Part shown: positions 63,311 through 64,000 of the stretch, one piece after another
Layout of the letters: every line of letters starts with the position of its first letter
How positions within the stretch are numbered: position 1 is the first letter of the stretch
Assembly (NCBI RefSeq): GCF_900177725.1
Contig: NZ_FXAT01000006.1
Location: 372,001-436,000 of the forward strand
DNA length: 64,000 bases
Direction of reading: 5' to 3'
DNA from: Paraburkholderia susongensis
Lineage (GTDB): Bacteria; Pseudomonadota; Gammaproteobacteria; Burkholderiales; Burkholderiaceae
Translations under genes and position numbers: made by a program
The notes under the pieces: model-generated
The model's database searches: none
What the model saw: the letters and a program-made list of their open reading frames with translations, nothing else
What the model was told of the DNA's origin: nothing

Positions 63311-64000
63311 ATGAAACTGATTGCAGCGCGCCTCGACCGGATCAAACCGTCGCCGAGTTCGATGGCTACCGCGCGAGTAAAAGAGTTGCGGGCGGCGGGA
63401 CGGGAGATTATCGGGCTGACCGTTGGCGAGCCGGACTTCGATACGCCGCCGCATATCATCGAGGCAGCTTACGATGCGATGAAAAGCGGCAAGACGCGTT
63501 ATACGGTGGTCGACGGTACACCTGAATTGAAGCGCGCAGTTCGCGAGAAGTTCGAGCGCGAAAACGGCCTGGCGTTTGCGCAGGATGAAGTGAGCGTCGG
63601 CAATGGCGGCAAGCAGGTCATCTTCAATGCGCTGACCTGCACTGTCGATGAGGGCGACGAGGTCATCGTGCCCGCGCCCTACTGGGTGTCGTATCCGGAC
63701 ATGGTGCTGCTCAACGGCGGGCGTCCCGTGATTGTCGAGTGCGATGTCGACAGCGGATACAAGATGACGCCCGCGCAACTGGAAGCCGCGATTACGCCGC
63801 GCACCAAGTGGCTGGTGTTGAATTCGCCGTGCAATCCGACCGGTGCGTCCTACACCGAAAGTGAACTGGCGGCGCTCGGCGAGGTGCTAAGTCGCCATCC
63901 GCATGTCTGGATTCTGACCGACGACGTTTACGAACACCTGATTTACGACGGTCTGAAGTTCGCGACCTTCGCGCAGTGCAATCCGCATCTTCAGGAGCGC
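63311..64000 (+). CDS. Class I aminotransferase (partial, runs off the edge)
   Basis: The first 230 residues of a PLP-dependent fold-type I aminotransferase (aspartate aminotransferase-like). IIGLTVGEPDFDTP, YTVVDGTPELKRAV, GGKQVIFNAL and NSPCNPTGASY are classic motifs; the PLP lysine lies beyond the window. ATG at 63311 after AGGAA. It closes the visible catabolic operon and would supply the keto acid for the hydratase and aldolase. Confidence 0.9.
   Translation, partial: MKLIAARLDRIKPSPSSMATARVKELRAAGREIIGLTVGEPDFDTPPHIIEAAYDAMKSGKTRYTVVDGTPELKRAVREKFERENGLAFAQDEVSVGNGGKQVIFNALTCTVDEGDEVIVPAPYWVSYPDMVLLNGGRPVIVECDVDSGYKMTPAQLEAAITPRTKWLVLNSPCNPTGASYTESELAALGEVLSRHPHVWILTDDVYEHLIYDGLKFATFAQCNPHLQER

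Overview
The window looks like part of a beta-proteobacterial chromosome from the Burkholderiaceae, most likely Paraburkholderia or a close relative. The evidence is its high GC content, a Burkholderia-type trimeric porin, a TagK gene, LuxR/AraC/LysR regulators and dense amino-acid catabolic genes. There are no rRNA or tRNA genes, insertion sequences, phage genes or CRISPR arrays that I can see. The last gene (an aminotransferase) runs off the right edge, and a gene tail may enter from the left edge.

Region by region. (1) 1-3230: a DhaL-type kinase subunit, a porin, decayed remnants of sugar/nucleoside genes (a ROK-like C-terminus, a possible nucleoside-hydrolase scrap) and a FrcK-like P-loop kinase. 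(2) 3600-40463: a large surface-organelle locus. It starts with a RcsB-like response regulator and a chaperone-usher fimbrial operon (major pilin, chaperone, usher, minor pilin). This runs directly into a short DotU-like protein and a TssM-like protein with an OmpA domain. A complete type VI secretion system follows: tssB-tssC-hcp-tssJ-tssK-tssL-tssM-vgrG-PAAR-rhs on the + strand; tagK-tagJ-tssE-tssF-tssG-tssA on the - strand, continuing into a two-domain fimbrial adhesin and a GT60-like GlcNAc-transferase; and a divergent clpV. (3) 41476-44862: a large hybrid sensor kinase with kinase, receiver and Hpt modules, a plausible partner for the response regulator at 3600. (4) 45594-49745: small membrane and lipoprotein genes, a phospholipase-D/cardiolipin-synthase-like lipoprotein and a ceramidase-like membrane protein. 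(5) 49769-53951: a D-amino-acid module (YheO/DauR-like regulator, ornithine-cyclodeaminase-like dehydrogenase, periplasmic binding protein, DadA-like flavoenzyme) with palindromic sites between its divergent halves. (6) 54195-58395: an AI-2E-family transporter, AraC and VOC genes, a CobW GTPase and a Tat-exported metallo-beta-lactamase-fold hydrolase. (7) 58531-64000: a second amino-acid binding protein, a LysR regulator, a LeuC/LeuD-like hydro-lyase pair, an RraA/HMG-aldolase-like protein and a class I aminotransferase, which together could form a catabolic route.

The most interesting structure is the fimbria-T6SS composite. The fimbrial tip adhesin is not with its pilin operon but at the end of the T6SS minus-strand operon, and T6SS-like membrane genes follow the pilin genes. 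Three promoters (fimA, tssB and the tagK/clpV divergent region) carry the same GGGC-GACG-GCC(C/T) dyad, and a -10-like hexamer lies at the identical distance in each. This suggests one activator controls fimbriae and secretion together. The vgrG gene carries 38 consecutive 12-bp units encoding a Pro-(Asp/Glu/Asn)-Glu-Thr tail. The nearby GT60-like enzyme belongs to a family whose known members glycosylate Thr or hydroxyproline, so a glycosylated spike or adhesin is a testable idea. The Rhs protein has no toxin tip, and its last codons overlap the glycosyltransferase gene antisense.

All functional names come from reading motifs by eye. No database search was run.
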